NCBI RefSeq assembly: GCF_003864975.1
Contig: NZ_BHGL01000006.1
Coordinates: 62,001 to 126,000, forward strand
Source: Sulfuriferula thiophila
GTDB lineage: Bacteria; Pseudomonadota; Gammaproteobacteria; Burkholderiales; Sulfuriferulaceae
Reading direction: 5' to 3'
Length of the DNA stretch: 64,000 bases
Both the position numbers and the translations under genes were made by a program. Every line of letters begins with the position of its first letter. The first letter of the stretch is position 1. Shown one piece after another: positions 1-7,763 of the stretch. Below the pieces are notes generated by a model. That model did no database searches, had not been told where the DNA came from, and worked only from the letters and a program-made list of their open reading frames with translations.

Positions 1-530
1 TGCTTGAGATTGAACTGCAGGCAACGCGACAGTACGGTAATGGGTATTTTTTGCGGATCGGTAGTCGCCAGAATGAACTTGACGTGTTCAGGCGGTTCTT
101 CCAGCGTTTTAAGCATGGAATTGAACGCTGCTTTGGAAAGCATGTGCACTTCGTCGATAATGTAGACTTTGAAGCGGCCGACTGTCGGCGCATATTGCGC
201 GTTATCCAGTACCTCGCGCATATTGTCTATGCCGGTGTTGGATGCGGCATCCAGTTCCAGCAGGTCGACAAAACGTCCGGCATCAATTTGCGTGCATGCG
301 GAGCACACGCCGCAAGGTGTGGCGGTAATGCCTGTTTCGCAATTAAGTGCTTTGGCGAGTATGCGCGCCACTGTGGTTTTGCCAACGCCGCGCGTACCGG
401 TAAACAGGTAGGCGTGGTGCAGGCGGTTCTGGGTCAGCGCATTACTCAACGCGCGCACGACGTGCGCTTGCCCAGCAAGTTCTGCAAAAGTTCGAGGGCG
501 CCATTTACGCGCTAATACTTGATAAGCCAT
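1..530 (-). CDS. dnaX: DNA polymerase III gamma/tau subunit, N-terminal part (runs off the window edge)
   Basis: Clamp-loader ATPase that loads the beta clamp during replication. Only the first 176 residues are present; the gene continues beyond base 1. Seen directly: start [15 protein letters not shown] typical of DnaX, Walker A GTRGVGKT at residues 45-52, the four zinc-binding cysteines C64, C73, C76 and C79, the Walker B-like DEVH at 126-129, and the SRC motif at 168-170 at the subunit interface. The start is the ATG read from 530 down. It is transcribed away from the rpsU promoter, leaving about 130 bp between the two genes. Whether a short gamma form is made by frameshifting cannot be judged because the slippery site would lie outside the window. 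Confidence 0.96.
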   Translation of the reverse strand, partial: MAYQVLARKWRPRTFAELAGQAHVVRALSNALTQNRLHHAYLFTGTRGVGKTTVARILAKALNCETGITATPCGVCSACTQIDAGRFVDLLELDAASNTGIDNMREVLDNAQYAPTVGRFKVYIIDEVHMLSKAAFNSMLKTLEEPPEHVKFILATTDPQKIPITVLSRCLQFNLK

Positions 531-593
531 GATGCCATTTTACCAGAAGCGCTCATTATTGGATGGGCAAAAAACAAATGCCGAGCAATAAGC

Positions 594-622
594 TTGGAAA
601 AAATAGCATTAAGGGTTATAAT
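594..622 (+). promoter_or_regulatory. Sigma-70 promoter for rpsU
   Basis: TTGGAA at 594-599 and a perfect TATAAT at 617-622, separated by 17 bp. It lies 38 bp upstream of the rpsU start codon and is oriented correctly. This is the only strong promoter seen before the rpsU-yqeY-dnaG series. Confidence 0.8.
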
Positions 623-659
623 CCGCGTTTTTCCTCCCCTCTTTTGGAGTTTAGATTTC

Positions 660-872
660 ATGCCTAGTGTTCGTGTTAAGGAAAATGAGCCGTTTGAAGT
701 AGCGATGCGTCGTTTCAAGCGTACTGTTGAAAAAACTGGTCTGTTGACCGAGTTGCGTGCTCGTGAGTTTTATGAAAAGCCAACTGCTGAGCGCAAGCGC
801 AAATTAGCAGCTGCAGTAAAGCGTCACTACAAGCGTATCCGTAGCCAAACTCTTCCTCCAAAAATGTATTAA
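660..872 (+). CDS. rpsU: 30S ribosomal protein S21
   Basis: Small basic protein of the 30S subunit that is needed for initiation on natural mRNAs. It has 70 residues, beginning [21 protein letters not shown] and ending in a basic tail that finishes LPPKMY, which is the usual S21 length and composition. An in-frame extension to 519 exists, but the ATG at 660 is preceded by GGAG at 646-649 and by the promoter at 594-622, which overlaps the extension, so the short form is correct. It is followed after 12 bp by yqeY and then dnaG. rpsU, dnaG and rpoD together form the classical macromolecular-synthesis cluster. Confidence 0.97.
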   Translation: MPSVRVKENEPFEVAMRRFKRTVEKTGLLTELRAREFYEKPTAERKRKLAAAVKRHYKRIRSQTLPPKMY

Positions 873-884
873 TTTGCATTTTTT

Positions 885-1331
885 ATGAGTCTGAAAGCCC
901 GAATCACTGAAGATATGAAGTCTGCCATGCGCGCCAAGGAAACGGCGCGTCTGGGAGCGATTCGGCTATTATTGGCAGCAATTAAACAGCGTGAAGTTGA
1001 TGAGCGTATTGAGCTGGATGATACGCAAATAATTGCTGCGATTGATAAAATGCTTAAACAACGGCGTGATTCCATCTCTCAGTTTGAAGCTGCGGGACGA
1101 CAGGATCTGGCTGATATTGAGCATTTTGAGATCAGTGTACTGCAAGCGTATATGCCAGATGCTGCAAGCGACGATGAAATTGATGCGTTGATTGCTCAAG
1201 CTGTTGCAGAAACAGGCGCTGCTGGTGTCAAGGATATGGGTAAGGTCATGGCGGCGGTTAAGCCCAAGCTGGCCGGTCGTGCCGATATGGCGCAAGTGTC
1301 AACACGGATTAAGGCCAAGTTAGTCGGCTAA
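885..1331 (+). CDS. yqeY: YqeY / GatB-tail-like protein
   Basis: A 148-residue helical protein of the YqeY family, related to the C-terminal tail domain of the amidotransferase subunit GatB. The fold is thought to bind tRNA, but the cellular role is not settled. Seen: MSLKARITEDMKSAMRAKE start, the ARLGAIRLLLAAIKQREVD block around residues 20-40, and a C-terminal GAAGVKDMGKVMAAVKPKL segment. All three are family signatures. It sits 12 bp after rpsU and about 60 bp before dnaG, the common position in betaproteobacteria. No terminator is visible on either side, so it is probably co-transcribed with rpsU and dnaG. Confidence 0.92.
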   Translation: MSLKARITEDMKSAMRAKETARLGAIRLLLAAIKQREVDERIELDDTQIIAAIDKMLKQRRDSISQFEAAGRQDLADIEHFEISVLQAYMPDAASDDEIDALIAQAVAETGAAGVKDMGKVMAAVKPKLAGRADMAQVSTRIKAKLVG

Positions 1332-1392
1332 TTTTACGTGCTGTTCGGGTACGTATCATTAAAGGTTTCCGCTACTAAAAGGTTTGCGTTAT

Positions 1393-3102
1393 ATGATCCC
1401 GCAGGATTTTATTCAAAGCCTGTTAAGTCGCGTTGATATTGTAGATGTGATCGATCGCCGCGTGCCGCTGAAAAAAGCCGGTGCCAATTATCAAGCCTGC
1501 TGTCCGTTTCATAACGAAAAATCCCCCTCATTTACGGTTTCGCCTTCCAAACAGTTCTATCATTGTTTTGGTTGCGGTGCGCATGGCACGGCAATCGGAT
1601 TTTTAATGGAATATGCCGGTTTAAGCTACGTTGATGCGATTAAGGCGCTGGCAGATCAAACCGGCATGACAGTGCCGGAGAGTGCGACGCCGAATCCGGT
1701 ACGTGCGCAGCAAACAGCCAGTCTGGTAGAAGTCATGCAACGTGCCGAGCAGTATTATCGCCAGCAGCTTAAATTGTCTGCTACGGCAATTGAATATCTG
1801 AAGAAGCGTGGGCTTACTGGCGAGATTGCGGCACGTTTTGGATTGGGTTATGCGCCGAATGGCTGGCAGAACCTGGGAGCGGTATTTGAGCACTATGCTG
1901 ATCCGGCATTGCATGAAGCCGGGCTGGTGGTGGTGAATGATGCGGGGCAGCGCTATGATCGCTTTCGTGATCGAGTCATGTTCCCTATCATTAATCAGAA
2001 GGGTGATGTCATTGGTTTTGGTGGTCGAGTGCTGGATGGCGGTGGCGAGCCAAAATACCTGAATTCGCCGGAAACGCCATTGTTCCAGAAAGGCAGCGAG
2101 CTGTATGGCCTGTTTCAGGCGCGTCGCGCCATTCGGGATGCCGGCCGCGTAATTGTGGTCGAAGGTTACATGGATGTCGTGGCGCTGGCGCAGCATGGCG
2201 TGGAATATGCTGTGGCAACGCTGGGTACGGCGACGACAGCAACGCATTTACAGAAATTGTTGCGCCACACAGATGAAGTGGTCTTCTGCTTTGACGGTGA
2301 CAGCGCCGGACAGCGCGCAGCATGGCGCGCATTAGAGCATAGTTTGCCTATTGTTACCGACAGCAGTCGGCTGGGGTTTCTGTTCCTGCCCGAGTCGCAT
2401 GATCCGGACAGCTATGTGCGGGAATTTGGGCGCGCTGGATTTGAAACGATGCTGTCCAAGTCGGTTGTGCCGCTTTCAGCCTACTTGTTCAAGCAGATTG
2501 CGCAGCAGCACGACCTGGCTACAGACGAGGGTAAAAGCGCTTTTCTAAAAGCGCTGCAGCCGTTAATTGCACAGGTAACGGCACCCAGTCTGGCGCTGAT
2601 GTTGCGTAAGCGCGCGGCTGAATTAGTGCAGATTGATATGGCGGAACTTGCTGCGTTGTGGCACCTCAAACCGGTGCGGGCATTATCGGCAGGGCCGGCG
2701 CGGATAAAGCGTCCGGCGCCTGCGTCTATCAGCCGGCATTTATTACGTATGTTGTTGTTTAATCCGAGTTTGGCACAATATTTAACTGAGGATCTGCTGA
2801 CGCAAACCGATACTGACACGCAAACCCTGCGCGAAGTACTTGTAATTTTGCATCAGCATCCCCATCTGGATACAGCGATGCTGATTGAGCAGGGGCAGCA
2901 TCAGTTACATGCTGCCGATATTGAGCAATGCGGTGCTGAAATCATGGATTGGGAAGCCGATCTGGATGTGACACCGGAATTCAATCTGGTATTGGAGCAG
3001 TTGCGTATGACGGGTAAGCAGACGCGTATGCAGGTATTGGCGCAAAAATCGCTGCGCGATTTAACTGACGAAGAAAAAAAAGAATTACAGCAATTACGCT
3101 AA
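1393..3102 (+). CDS. dnaG: DNA primase
   Basis: Makes the RNA primers for lagging-strand synthesis. The protein has 569 residues, close to the usual 580. Seen: the N-terminal CHC2-type zinc ribbon (C37, H40, C58, C61), the catalytic TOPRIM centre with E257 in VVEGYMD and the DGD acidic pair D301/D303 in FDGDSAG, and a helical C-terminus for helicase contact. A TTG three codons upstream (1384) is possible, but AAAGG at 1378-1382 is spaced properly only for the ATG at 1393, giving MIPQDFIQSLL. It lies between yqeY and rpoD. rpoD has its own promoter just downstream. Confidence 0.97.
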   Translation: MIPQDFIQSLLSRVDIVDVIDRRVPLKKAGANYQACCPFHNEKSPSFTVSPSKQFYHCFGCGAHGTAIGFLMEYAGLSYVDAIKALADQTGMTVPESATPNPVRAQQTASLVEVMQRAEQYYRQQLKLSATAIEYLKKRGLTGEIAARFGLGYAPNGWQNLGAVFEHYADPALHEAGLVVVNDAGQRYDRFRDRVMFPIINQKGDVIGFGGRVLDGGGEPKYLNSPETPLFQKGSELYGLFQARRAIRDAGRVIVVEGYMDVVALAQHGVEYAVATLGTATTATHLQKLLRHTDEVVFCFDGDSAGQRAAWRALEHSLPIVTDSSRLGFLFLPESHDPDSYVREFGRAGFETMLSKSVVPLSAYLFKQIAQQHDLATDEGKSAFLKALQPLIAQVTAPSLALMLRKRAAELVQIDMAELAALWHLKPVRALSAGPARIKRPAPASISRHLLRMLLFNPSLAQYLTEDLLTQTDTDTQTLREVLVILHQHPHLDTAMLIEQGQHQLHAADIEQCGAEIMDWEADLDVTPEFNLVLEQLRMTGKQTRMQVLAQKSLRDLTDEEKKELQQLR

Positions 3103-3128
3103 GCAGACACAGTGTTTATAACGAAGTT

Positions 3129-3159
3129 TTGGCTGGAATGGTGTGTCGGCTGGTATAAT
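3129..3159 (+). promoter_or_regulatory. Candidate extended -10 promoter for rpoD
   Basis: TATAAT at 3154-3159 is preceded by TG one base away (TGGTATAAT), an extended -10 element. TTGGCT at 3129-3134 could serve as a -35, but the 19-bp spacer is long. It lies about 40 bp before the rpoD start codon. Confidence 0.6.
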
Positions 3160-3200
3160 TATCACATTTTTAAGCAGTACTCATTGGATACATTTTTATT

Positions 3201-5105
3201 ATGGCGATCGATCAAGACAAGAATGATGTTAAACAAACCGATGCAGAATTGCGTCGTGCCCGTCTCAAAAATCTGATTGTACTTGGTAAAGAGCGTGGCT
3301 ATCTGACCTACGCAGAAATCAACGATCACTTGCCTGATGACATGCTCGACGCCGAGCAGATCGAAGGCGTGATCAGCATGATCAATGACATGGGTATCCA
3401 GGTCTATGATGAAGCGCCCGATGCTGAAGCCTTGCTCATGTCGGATGCGGCCCCAGCGGTGGCTGATGAAGATGTGGTTGCCGAGGCCGAAGCTGCGCTG
3501 TCCACAGTTGATTCCGAATTCGGTCGCACCACCGATCCTGTGCGTATGTACATGCGCGAAATGGGTACGGTAGAGTTGCTGACACGTGAAGGCGAAATTG
3601 AAATCGCCAAACGTATCGAAGATGGTCTGAAGCACATGGTGCAGGCGATTTCAGCCTGTCCGATCACCATTGATCAAATCCTGTCTTTAGTCGATAAAGT
3701 TGAGCGTGACGAAATTCGCATTGATGAATTCGTTGATGGCATTGTCGCCACCGAAGCTGAACTCGAAGCGGCTGCGGCGGCTGTCGTGACCGCTGCGGCT
3801 GAAGAAGAGGCAGCGGAAGCTGAGCTGGACGAAGAGGAAGGCGAAGAAGAGGACGATGGCAGTGCCATGGCAGCAGCCAACCTGGCACAGCTTAAAGCGG
3901 ATGCAATGGAGCGTTTCGAACTGCTGCGCAAATTGGTCAAGCGCATGCAGGCTGCGCACAAGAAATACGGTTATGGCAGCAAACAATACAACGAATTGCA
4001 AACAGAAGTCTCCAACGTGCTGCTGGAAATCCGTTTCTCCGCCAAGCAGGTTGAAGCGCTGTGCAACCTGATTCGCGGTCTGGTAGAAACCGTGCGTTCT
4101 CATGAACGCGACATCATGGAAGTTGCAGTTAAGAAATCCGGTATGCCGCGTGAGCATTTCATCAAAGTATTCCCGAATAACGAAACTAACCTGGAATGGG
4201 TCAACGAACAGGCTTCCGTCAAGAAGCCTTATGTAGAAGGTCTGATTCGCCATCAATACACCATTATTGAGCGGCAGAATGGTTTGATTGCGTTGCAGGA
4301 CAAGATAGGTATTCCTATCCAGGACCTGAAAGAAATCAATCGCCAGATGACCACGGGCGAAGGTCGTACCTTGCGCGCCAAGCGCGAAATGATCGAAGCC
4401 AACTTGCGTCTGGTTATTTCCATCGCGAAAAAATACACCAACCGTGGTTTGCAATTCCTTGATCTGATTCAGGAAGGCAACATCGGCCTGATGAAAGCAG
4501 TGGATAAGTTCGAATATCGTCGCGGTTACAAGTTCTCGACCTATGCCACCTGGTGGATACGTCAGGCGATTACCCGTTCCATCGCCGATCAGGCACGCAC
4601 CATCCGTATTCCCGTGCACATGATCGAAACCATCAACAAGATGAATCGTATCGCCCGGCAGATATTGCAGGAAACCGGACAAGAGCCGGATCCAGCAGTG
4701 CTTGCCGAGAAAATGGAAATGCCGGAAGAGAAAATCCGCAAGATCCTCAAAATTTCCAAAGAGCCGATTTCCATGGAAACGCCGATTGGTGATGATGAAG
4801 ATTCGCATCTGGGTGATTTCATCGAGGACACTTCAACCCTGGCACCAATGGATGCTGCCATTTATGACAGCCTGCAGGATGTCACCAAGGAAATTCTGGA
4901 CGGCCTGACCCAGCGTGAAGCCAAAGTTCTGCGCATGCGCTTCGGTATTGAAATGAATACCGACCATACCCTGGAAGAAGTCGGCAAGCAGTTTGACGTA
5001 ACGCGTGAGCGTATTCGCCAGATCGAAGCCAAGGCATTGCGTAAATTGCGTCATCCCTCCCGTTCCGACCGGCTCAAGAGCTTTATCGACAACGGTAGTC
5101 AATAA
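3201..5105 (+). CDS. rpoD: Primary sigma factor RpoD (sigma-70)
   Basis: The housekeeping sigma factor that directs RNA polymerase to -10/-35 promoters. The protein has 634 residues, about the usual length. Seen in order: region 1.1 at the N-terminus, region 1.2 ([21 protein letters not shown]), a long acidic non-conserved insert around residues 190-220 rich in Glu and Asp, region 2 with [15 protein letters not shown] from about residue 445, and region 4.2 with the helix-turn-helix [20 protein letters not shown] from about residue 600. The ATG at 3201 gives the family start. It is the last protein gene of the rpsU-dnaG-rpoD group and is followed by a tRNA gene on the same strand. Confidence 0.98.
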   Translation: MAIDQDKNDVKQTDAELRRARLKNLIVLGKERGYLTYAEINDHLPDDMLDAEQIEGVISMINDMGIQVYDEAPDAEALLMSDAAPAVADEDVVAEAEAALSTVDSEFGRTTDPVRMYMREMGTVELLTREGEIEIAKRIEDGLKHMVQAISACPITIDQILSLVDKVERDEIRIDEFVDGIVATEAELEAAAAAVVTAAAEEEAAEAELDEEEGEEEDDGSAMAAANLAQLKADAMERFELLRKLVKRMQAAHKKYGYGSKQYNELQTEVSNVLLEIRFSAKQVEALCNLIRGLVETVRSHERDIMEVAVKKSGMPREHFIKVFPNNETNLEWVNEQASVKKPYVEGLIRHQYTIIERQNGLIALQDKIGIPIQDLKEINRQMTTGEGRTLRAKREMIEANLRLVISIAKKYTNRGLQFLDLIQEGNIGLMKAVDKFEYRRGYKFSTYATWWIRQAITRSIADQARTIRIPVHMIETINKMNRIARQILQETGQEPDPAVLAEKMEMPEEKIRKILKISKEPISMETPIGDDEDSHLGDFIEDTSTLAPMDAAIYDSLQDVTKEILDGLTQREAKVLRMRFGIEMNTDHTLEEVGKQFDVTRERIRQIEAKALRKLRHPSRSDRLKSFIDNGSQ

Positions 5106-5119
5106 GATCCATTGCAGGC

Positions 5120-5148
5120 TGGTAAGAACAGCCTGAAAATGGTATAGT
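5120..5148 (+). promoter_or_regulatory. Candidate promoter for the downstream tRNA
   Basis: TATAGT at 5143-5148, preceded by TGG (extended -10), with a weak TGGTAA at 5120-5125 and a 17-bp spacer. It ends 12 bp before the mature tRNA 5' end. Read-through from rpoD is also possible. Confidence 0.45.
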
Positions 5149-5159
5149 TTTGCGCTTTC

Positions 5160-5236
5160 GGGTCTGTAGCTCAGTTGGTTAGAGCAGAGGACTCATAATC
5201 CTTTGGTCCACGGTTCAAGTCCGTGCAGACCCACCA
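5160..5236 (+). tRNA. tRNA with anticodon CAT (probably Ile2, alternatively elongator Met)
   Basis: A 77-nt cloverleaf with CCA encoded. The acceptor stem GGGTCTG (5160-5166) pairs perfectly with CAGACCC (5226-5232), followed by ACCA. The D-loop has AGCTCAGTTGGTTAGAGC and the T-loop has the standard GGTTCAAGTCC. The anticodon loop reads ACTCATAATC with anticodon CAT. It lacks the initiator features (C1·A72 mismatch, GGG/CCC anticodon stem). The anticodon stem GAGGA/TCCTT followed by TGGTC resembles bacterial tRNA-Ile2, in which TilS converts C34 to lysidine to read AUA. An elongator methionine identity cannot be excluded by eye. Confidence 0.9.
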
Positions 5237-5244
5237 GTAAAAGT

Positions 5245-5272
5245 AAGGCCCACAGCAATGTGGGCCTTTTTT
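5245..5272 (+). terminator. Rho-independent terminator after the tRNA
   Basis: The stem AAGGCCCAC (5245-5253) pairs perfectly with GTGGGCCTT (5260-5268) around a 6-nt loop, and the T run extends through 5272. It ends the rpoD/tRNA transcript. The convergent ahpF gene begins (by its stop codon) about 40 bp further on. Confidence 0.9.
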
Positions 5273-5314
5273 ACGTCTTATTCCAATGATTTCTGTTACT
5301 TCGTAAATTGCTGC

Positions 5315-6877
5315 CTAGCCGGGTGACGAGCTTCTTATCAGGTGATCAAATGCCGACAAGCTGGCTTTTGCTCCTTCGCTCATGGCAATGATAATCTGCT
5401 TGTACGGCACAGTCGTAGCATCGCCGGCGGCGAATACGCCGGGCAGGGAAGTCTGGCCGCGTACATCGATTTCTATTTCTCCGCGAGGAGACAGGGCTAA
5501 GGTGTCCTTGAGCCAGTCTGTATTCGGCAGCAGGCCGATCTGGACGAAAATGCCTTCCAGTTCGATACGGTGGGTGGTATTGCTGGCGCGATCCTGGTAA
5601 ATCAGGCCATTGACTTTGCTGCCATCGCCGCTGACTTCAGTCGACAGGGCATTGAGGATGATGGTGACATTGGGCAGGCTGCGCAACTTGTTCTGCAAAA
5701 CCGCATCCGCGCGCAGCTTGACGTCAAATTCGAGCAGTGTGACGTGGGCAACGATACCTGCCAGATCAATGGCAGCCTCCACGCCGGAGTTGCCGCCACC
5801 AATCACTGCCACGCGCTTGCCCTTGAATAGCGGGCCATCGCAATGCGGGCAGTAGGCAACGCCTTTGTTGCGGTATTCCTGTTCACCCGGTACATTCATT
5901 TCACGCCATCTGGCACCGGTAGCAATCACTATGGTTTTGGCTTTGAGCGTTGCGCCATTGGCGAGACGCACCTGATTCAGGCCATCGTCGCCAGCGGGAA
6001 TGAGCGCAGCAGCACGTTGCAGGTTCATGATGTCGACGTCGTACTCTTTTACGTGCTGTTCCAGCGCTACGGCCAGCTTGGGGCCTTCGGTATGCTGTAC
6101 CGAAATGAAGTTCTCGATGGCGAGCGTATCCAGTACCTGGCCTCCGAAGCGTTCGGCGACCACGCCAGTGCGGATACCTTTGCGTGCCGCATAGATGGCG
6201 GCAGCAGCTCCTGCCGGGCCGCCACCGACGATAAGCACGTCATAGGCAGCCTTGGCATCCAGTATCCCGGCATCGCGTGCAGCGCTGCCGCTATCCAGTT
6301 TGGCAACCACTTCTTCCAGGGTCATGCGTCCCTGCCCGAACAGTTCGCCGTTGAGGAAGGTCATGGGCACGGCCATGATCTGGCGCGAGGCGACTTCATC
6401 CTGAAACAGCCCGCCGTCTATCATTACGCTTTCGATGCCGGGGTTTAGCACCGCCATCAGGTTCAGTGCCTGTACGACGTCCGGGCAGTTGTGGCAGGAC
6501 AGCGAAATGAAGGTCTCAAAACGGAAATTGCCGGGAATGGCTTTGATCTGTTCTATCAACGCAGCATCAACTTTGGGCGGGTGGCCGCCGGTCTGCAACA
6601 GCGCCAGCACCAACGAGGTGAATTCATGACCCATGGGGATACCGGCGAAACGGATGCGTGCTGTCTGGTTGGGCAGGCCGACCGAGAATGACGGGATGCG
6701 CGCGTCTATGCCGTCGTAGCGTACGCTGACCAGCGTCGACAGCGCGCCGATGTCATGCAGCAGTTCGCGCATTTCTGCGGATTTAGTCGAATCGTCCAGC
6801 GTGGCGACGAGTTCTATCGGTTGCTGCAGGCGTTCGAGATAGGCTTTGAGTTGGGTCTGGATATTGGTGTCGAGCAT
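5315..6877 (-). CDS. ahpF: Alkyl hydroperoxide reductase subunit F
   Basis: Cytoplasmic flavoprotein that passes electrons from NADH to AhpC. The protein has 520 residues, matching the family. Seen: an N-terminal double thioredoxin-like domain with redox pair C128/C131 (SCHNC), an FAD-binding GGGPAG near 217-223, the thioredoxin-reductase-like CPHC pair C343/C346, and an NADH-binding GGGNSG just after it. An upstream in-frame TTG would add ten residues, but AGAGGA immediately before the ATG at 6877 fixes the start. It is downstream of ahpC, separated by a 99-bp spacer that can fold into two hairpins, so it is probably expressed from the ahpC promoter at a lower level. Confidence 0.97.
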   Translation of the reverse strand: MLDTNIQTQLKAYLERLQQPIELVATLDDSTKSAEMRELLHDIGALSTLVSVRYDGIDARIPSFSVGLPNQTARIRFAGIPMGHEFTSLVLALLQTGGHPPKVDAALIEQIKAIPGNFRFETFISLSCHNCPDVVQALNLMAVLNPGIESVMIDGGLFQDEVASRQIMAVPMTFLNGELFGQGRMTLEEVVAKLDSGSAARDAGILDAKAAYDVLIVGGGPAGAAAAIYAARKGIRTGVVAERFGGQVLDTLAIENFISVQHTEGPKLAVALEQHVKEYDVDIMNLQRAAALIPAGDDGLNQVRLANGATLKAKTIVIATGARWREMNVPGEQEYRNKGVAYCPHCDGPLFKGKRVAVIGGGNSGVEAAIDLAGIVAHVTLLEFDVKLRADAVLQNKLRSLPNVTIILNALSTEVSGDGSKVNGLIYQDRASNTTHRIELEGIFVQIGLLPNTDWLKDTLALSPRGEIEIDVRGQTSLPGVFAAGDATTVPYKQIIIAMSEGAKASLSAFDHLIRSSSPG

Positions 6878-6909
6878 GATATTTTCCTCTATGGGATTAC
6901 ACTGCAAAA

Positions 6910-6970
6910 GCGTGGATAGTATCTACGCCTTTGCGCTGCAATCCCGCTCCCGGTTTAAGCCGGCAGCGGG
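6910..6970 (-). other. Two hairpins between ahpC and ahpF
   Basis: Two inverted repeats fill the spacer: GCGT-G-GAT / ATC-T-ACGC at 6910-6928, and CCCGCT-x-CCGG / CCGG-x-AGCGGG at 6943-6970 around a 6-nt loop with one internal mismatch. Neither is followed by a T run on the coding strand. They look like an RNA-processing or partial attenuation element that would give more ahpC than ahpF message. Confidence 0.5.
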
Positions 6971-6976
6971 TGGCAA

Positions 6977-7546
6977 TTAGATCTTGCCTACCAGGTCAAG
7001 CGAAGGCGCCAGGGTGGCATTGCCTTCTTTCCACTTGGCTGGGCAGACTTCGCCCGGATGCGCAGCAACATACTGAGCAGCCTTGATCTTGCGCAGCAGT
7101 TCAGATGCATCACGACCCACGCCACCGGCGTTGACTTCGATAATCTGGATTTTGCCTGCAGGGTCCATCACGAAAGTACCGCGTTCGGCCAGACCGGCAG
7201 ATTCGATCATCACGCCGAAGTTGCGGGTGATGGTGCCGGTAGGATCGCCGATCATCGGATACTGGATTTTGCCGATGGTGTCGGAGGTGTCATGCCAGGC
7301 TTTGTGGGTGAAATGGGTGTCGGTAGATACCGCGTAGATTTCTACGCCCATTTTCTGAAATTCAGCATAGTTGTCAGCCAGATCGCCAAGCTCTGTTGGG
7401 CAGACAAAGGTAAAGTCAGCCGGATAGAAAAACACGACCGACCATTTGCCTTTAAGGCTTGCTTCGGTAACGTCAACAAACTTGCCGTTGTGGAAAGCGG
7501 TGGCTGCGAATGGCAGAACTTCGGTGTTGATTAAAGTGGTGTTCAT
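6977..7546 (-). CDS. ahpC: Alkyl hydroperoxide reductase subunit C (peroxiredoxin)
   Basis: Typical two-cysteine peroxiredoxin that reduces hydrogen peroxide and organic peroxides using electrons from AhpF. The protein has 189 residues. Seen: the peroxidatic cysteine C49 in [12 protein letters not shown] and the resolving cysteine C168 in the C-terminal [10 protein letters not shown] segment, both in the arrangement of the enterobacterial AhpC class. AAGGAGCAAG precedes the ATG. It is the first gene of an ahpC-ahpF operon. The upstream region carries an OxyR-type site directly next to the candidate promoter. Confidence 0.98.
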   Translation of the reverse strand: MNTTLINTEVLPFAATAFHNGKFVDVTEASLKGKWSVVFFYPADFTFVCPTELGDLADNYAEFQKMGVEIYAVSTDTHFTHKAWHDTSDTIGKIQYPMIGDPTGTITRNFGVMIESAGLAERGTFVMDPAGKIQIIEVNAGGVGRDASELLRKIKAAQYVAAHPGEVCPAKWKEGNATLAPSLDLVGKI

Positions 7547-7591
7547 GCGTCTTGCTCCTTGGTGGGTTAAAAATTAGTTGCTACGGAGCGT

Positions 7592-7620
7592 ATGATAAAG
7601 AAGGGTGATTAATAAATCTA
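7592..7620 (-). promoter_or_regulatory. Candidate ahpC promoter
   Basis: On the minus strand, TATCAT (7597 down to 7592) is preceded after 17 bp by TAGATT (7620 down to 7615). The -35 is poor, as expected for an activator-dependent promoter, and it directly abuts the OxyR-like site at 7621-7657. Confidence 0.5.
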
Positions 7621-7657
7621 ATTGAAAATATTAATTTGATAGATAGTTAATAGCTAT
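7621..7657 (-). promoter_or_regulatory. OxyR-type tandem binding site upstream of ahpC
   Basis: The known OxyR motif is ATAGnTnnnAnCTAT repeated after 7 bp. Positions 7643-7657 (ATAGTTAATAGCTAT) match all ten fixed bases. Exactly 7 bp away, 7621-7635 (ATTGAAAATATTAAT) matches six of ten. The site lies about 75-110 bp before the ahpC start codon and touches its candidate -35, the usual position for OxyR activation. The oxyR gene is not in the window. Confidence 0.65.
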
Positions 7658-7728
7658 CGGTGTTGTTTTTGTGATTGTGGTGCATGGTTGTGCGGCGGGA
7701 ATGCTGATGGCGTGGGTAGTACAAGATG

Positions 7729-7762
7729 CCTGATTGCTGGCGATATTGCGCCAGCAATCAGG
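7729..7762. repeat. Perfect 14-bp inverted repeat just after the ABC-F gene
   Basis: CCTGATTGCTGGCG (7729-7742) and its exact complement (7749-7762) surround a 6-bp loop, one base after the stop codon of the ABC-F gene. On the minus strand it is not followed by a T run. It could stabilise the mRNA 3' end or act as a weak terminator. The rest of 7658-7728 shows nothing recognisable. Confidence 0.6.
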
Positions 7763-7763
7763 A

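Noticed and set aside
3687-4808. 373-codon open frame antisense to rpoD
   Set aside because: It is a shadow of rpoD codon bias: no ribosome site, no recognisable domain, fully inside a conserved gene.
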